From Clostridiales bacterium (lineage in GTDB: Bacteria; Bacillota; Clostridia; Lachnospirales; Lachnospiraceae): 43,816 bases of DNA. This document shows positions 41,722 to 43,816 of the stretch, piece by piece (the stretch's first letter is position 1; each line of letters starts with the position of its first letter). Location of the stretch: NCBI GenBank assembly GCA_019420275.1, contig JAHZHN010000015.1, positions 1-43,816 of the forward strand, written 5' to 3'. Position numbers and translations under genes: made by a program. The notes under the pieces are model-generated. The model saw nothing but the letters and a program-made list of their open reading frames with translations. It was not told the DNA's origin and made no database searches.

Positions 41722-41786
41722 GTCTTCTCCCTTTCCCTCCTCCAAAACCAGCTTAGATTAAAATTCAATGATCTAAATATATCCTG

Positions 41787-42491
41787 CTATTCTCTTTTAT
41801 CTAATACGTCTTTTGTAACATTTAATTTATCTCCATTTATTGTCATCTTTTCTTCTGATATCCATTTCATTCTCACATCCAAATTGTCCTGCGCTGCCAA
41901 ATATATGTTTTTCTCTTTTTCTGATTTCTTTTCTTTGATTTTAACAAATACAATGTATTCCTCTTTTTCATTCATGTCATACATATACGAAATTGCTGTA
42001 TATGTTCCTTTTGGAGAATCCATGGAATCCATCTCATACATACTGCTGTAATCCTGTATGCTTTTTTCAAACAAATAATACGAGCTGCCGCTGTACATAA
42101 GGCAGAAAATACCAAAACATAAAAACATTTTTGTAAATGCTCTGGCTCTTTCTTTTCTTAACTCCCACCCTTTTTTTATAAGAAAGACAATACATGCTGA
42201 GCATAGATAATCTGCGATATGTATCACTGCCATTTTTGAATCAAATTGGTAACCAATAGCGACACCTAAAAAAATTACTGCAAATATGCCTTTCATCAGC
42301 ATATCCTTTTTCCTTTTCTCTTTAAGGAACAGGCAGCCATTGATCAAAAGAAACATGCTTCCAATAAATATTGAAATTTGTTCTGCAGTATAATGTTCAT
42401 AACTGTTTTTCATCCAAATACAAACAATGGGTATTAGACAAACAGCTGTTATATCTATCATTCTTTTTCGCATTCTTTTCTGTTCTTTCAT
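41787..42491 (-). CDS. Membrane protein with DUF5412-like C-terminal domain
   Basis: A 234-residue protein with five or so membrane segments in residues 10-155 and a soluble C-terminal domain (about 160-234): SPKGTYTAISYMYD..., KEKNIYLAAQDNLDVRMKWI and MTINGDKLNVTKDVLD. The pattern xWI...xxINGxxLNVxxDxxD is typical of DUF5412. Its ATG overlaps the upstream stop (TGATG), so it is translationally coupled to the 42491-42901 gene; GGAGG lies seven bases ahead. Function unknown. Confidence 0.75.
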   Translation of the reverse strand: MKEQKRMRKRMIDITAVCLIPIVCIWMKNSYEHYTAEQISIFIGSMFLLINGCLFLKEKRKKDMLMKGIFAVIFLGVAIGYQFDSKMAVIHIADYLCSACIVFLIKKGWELRKERARAFTKMFLCFGIFCLMYSGSSYYLFEKSIQDYSSMYEMDSMDSPKGTYTAISYMYDMNEKEEYIVFVKIKEKKSEKEKNIYLAAQDNLDVRMKWISEEKMTINGDKLNVTKDVLDKRE

Positions 42492-42901
42492 CACAATTCC
42501 TCCCATTTGATATTTCTTTTTCCCAATACTTTTTGGGAGAAATTTTTTACTTTATCCTCATCCTGACTTTTAAATATGATTTCTTCATTTTCTCTGTTCA
42601 CACAATAATATGTTTTATTCTTCATTTCAAAAATCATAATATAATCATCATCTGCATAAAATTTTTTAAAAGTTCCGTCTAAAATGAGTGCTGCGGAATT
42701 CAGAGAATCTTTCTCTTCTCGCTCTTTCGTCCACCGGATCAGTGACTGCTCCTCTGCATTCGATGATTGCATGATATATCCTTCATGAAGATTGATCTCC
42801 CAATCTTTTCCTGTTGGATCAATTAACAACAAAAGCAACAGTGAAATAAATATAAAGATAACCGCCAGCAGCACTTCCAATACACTTACTAATTTTTTCA
42901 T
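42491..42901 (-). CDS. Unknown single-pass membrane protein
   Basis: A 136-residue protein: short cytoplasmic N-terminus, one long membrane segment (about 5-27, VLLAVIFIFISLLLLLL) and an extracytoplasmic domain. The C-terminal TYYCVNRENEEIIFKSQDEDKVKNF...IKWEEL mirrors the end of the 39710-40237 protein. A GGGAGG ribosome site precedes the ATG. It is coupled to the DUF5412-like gene that follows. Confidence 0.75.
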   Translation of the reverse strand: MKKLVSVLEVLLAVIFIFISLLLLLLIDPTGKDWEINLHEGYIMQSSNAEEQSLIRWTKEREEKDSLNSAALILDGTFKKFYADDDYIMIFEMKNKTYYCVNRENEEIIFKSQDEDKVKNFSQKVLGKRNIKWEEL

Positions 42902-43049
42902 TTTCTCTTTTCCTCCCTTATATCTTCACTTATATATCCGGAAAAAGAAGGCCAAAGTAACGGTGGACCTTAAATTTTTCAACTTTATGAAAAATGCACA
43001 AAAATAAGTTGTCGGCTTTGGTTACTCTTTACATGGCATGGCTCATTTT

Positions 43050-43433
43050 TTACCATTGTTCCAGCAGTACAAACAACTGCGCAACTGCAATTATAATGAC
43101 AAATGACACCACTAAAAGTATCATCGTATCTCTTTTTTCTTCTGCATCTTTGCATTGTTTATAGCAATAAACCGCAAAAAGAAGAAAGAACAAAAGAGCA
43201 AAAACTTTTCGCAGCGGTACTCTCAAGCCAAGCACAATTTCCAGATAATCTACAATTCCGAAAACAACTGCATCTACAATAATCCAAAACACTAATTTTT
43301 TCTTGCCAAACATTTTTCTAAACTCACTGAAATCCGAACCAATCGTCATTAATGTCTCAATTAAACTCAAAATAACAGACACTAAAAGTATCAGAAAAAC
43401 TGAACCAATATATTTCAAATCAAAATCACCCAC
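43050..43433 (-). CDS. Unknown multi-pass membrane protein
   Basis: A 127-residue protein with about four hydrophobic segments. The segment PLRKVFALLFFLLFAVYCYK followed by a charged stretch and a final hydrophobic segment matches the plan of the next gene (43449 onward). The start is uncertain: GTG at 43433 has a poor ribosome site, and a TTG five codons later is an alternative. The 148 bases downstream (42902-43049) show no terminator. Confidence 0.65.
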   Translation of the reverse strand: MGDFDLKYIGSVFLILLVSVILSLIETLMTIGSDFSEFRKMFGKKKLVFWIIVDAVVFGIVDYLEIVLGLRVPLRKVFALLFFLLFAVYCYKQCKDAEEKRDTMILLVVSFVIIIAVAQLFVLLEQW

Positions 43434-43448
43434 CCTTTTATTTTTCGG

Positions 43449-43816
43449 TTAAAGAAAAATCATCATCGTTACGAGAATTGCAATATATAATGCACACAAT
43501 ACGATCTTTTCTCGTTCCAGCCGTGTCTCCGCTTTTTTCAGCTTCCATGCAGTAATTCCAACAATCTGCAAATAGGCAAACACCTGGGTCAGAGGAAAAT
43601 GCAAATGAAAATAATCTTTTATAGAGTAGAGTGCACAGAGAGCCATATATTCCAAAAATACAAATGCTAATATCCTTCTTCTCCTGTGTCTTTCCTTTAT
43701 TTCCTCATAGTCCTCTTCCTCTTTGATGTACATATCACTCGTTTCGGCATTTCTGTAAAAAAAGATCATCATTCCAAGCATAACAGCAGAAGCAAAAACA
43801 AAAAAAGCAATTACTG
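43449..43816 (-). CDS. Unknown membrane protein, 5' end beyond the window
   Basis: The reading frame stays open to the right edge. The ATG at 43781 falls in the middle of a hydrophobic segment (VIAFFVFASAVMLGMMIFF), so the true start probably lies outside. The visible 122 residues contain that segment, a charged loop (YIKEEEDYEEIKERHRRRR), and three more hydrophobic segments. PLTQVFAYLQIVGITAWKLKKAE aligns with the equivalent part of the 43050-43433 protein, suggesting paralogues. They are 15 bases apart. Confidence 0.7.
   Translation of the reverse strand, partial: VIAFFVFASAVMLGMMIFFYRNAETSDMYIKEEEDYEEIKERHRRRRILAFVFLEYMALCALYSIKDYFHLHFPLTQVFAYLQIVGITAWKLKKAETRLEREKIVLCALYIAILVTMMIFL

Noticed and set aside
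1..43816. CRISPR arrays, tRNA genes, insertion sequences and prophage genes
   Set aside because: I found no regularly spaced repeats, no tRNA cloverleaf sequence, and no transposase or integrase motif in the window.

Overview
The window looks like low-to-moderate GC Clostridia chromosome, most likely Lachnospiraceae. The evidence is the ispH-rpsA fusion, a group B-type [FeFe] hydrogenase, formate-THF ligase with FolD, pyruvate carboxylase, a Phe T-box before pheST, and strong SD sequences. I cannot name a genus. Almost everything from 3.1 kb to the right end is on the minus strand.

Layout. (1) 1-336: three consensus-like minus-strand promoters in tandem fire off the left edge, the style of an rRNA or stable-RNA operon. 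(2) 373-3040, plus strand: luxS, a small Cys-rich protein, an ArsB/NhaD-type permease and an unknown conserved-looking protein. (3) 3091-5330, minus: ylxM-ffh-rpsP-khpA, closed by a bidirectional terminator. (4) 5532-7157, plus: a YkpA-like ABC-F protein with one degenerate ATP site. (5) 7299-17920, minus: ftsK/spoIIIE, fhs, folD, rimO, pgsA, cinA, recA, recX and a zinc-dependent phospholipase C-like protein. recA has its own promoter and an SOS-box-like operator. (6) 18113-30000, minus: hydrogenase, ClpP/TepA-like serine peptidase, pyruvate carboxylase, ispH-rpsA, cmk, a flavoprotein, a Gfo/Idh/MocA oxidoreductase and an aldo/keto reductase. (7) 30058-35010, minus: queA and pheST behind a T-box leader. 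(8) 35063-39043, minus: two bPH2 membrane proteins and an Lsa/CplR-like antibiotic-resistance ABC-F gene with a long attenuator leader. (9) 39064-43816, minus: an AT-rich run of about ten small unknown genes that resembles an immunity-gene array and runs off the right edge.

The most informative regulatory element is the 5' leader of the second ABC-F gene (38633-39010). A three-codon ORF (Met-Arg-Lys-stop) with a strong SD lies in one arm of a three-tier hairpin. The opposite arm of that hairpin is also complementary to the whole intrinsic terminator further down. These structures exclude each other, so a ribosome held on the mini-ORF should free the antiterminator and switch the resistance gene on. 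This can be read directly from base complementarity.

The most open-ended region is the right-hand array. Several proteins share an N-terminal module, two share a C-terminal module, one ends in a DUF5412-like domain, two are related membrane proteins, and one upstream segment appears duplicated. This pattern fits immunity genes beside a secreted polymorphic toxin, but no toxin gene lies within the window.
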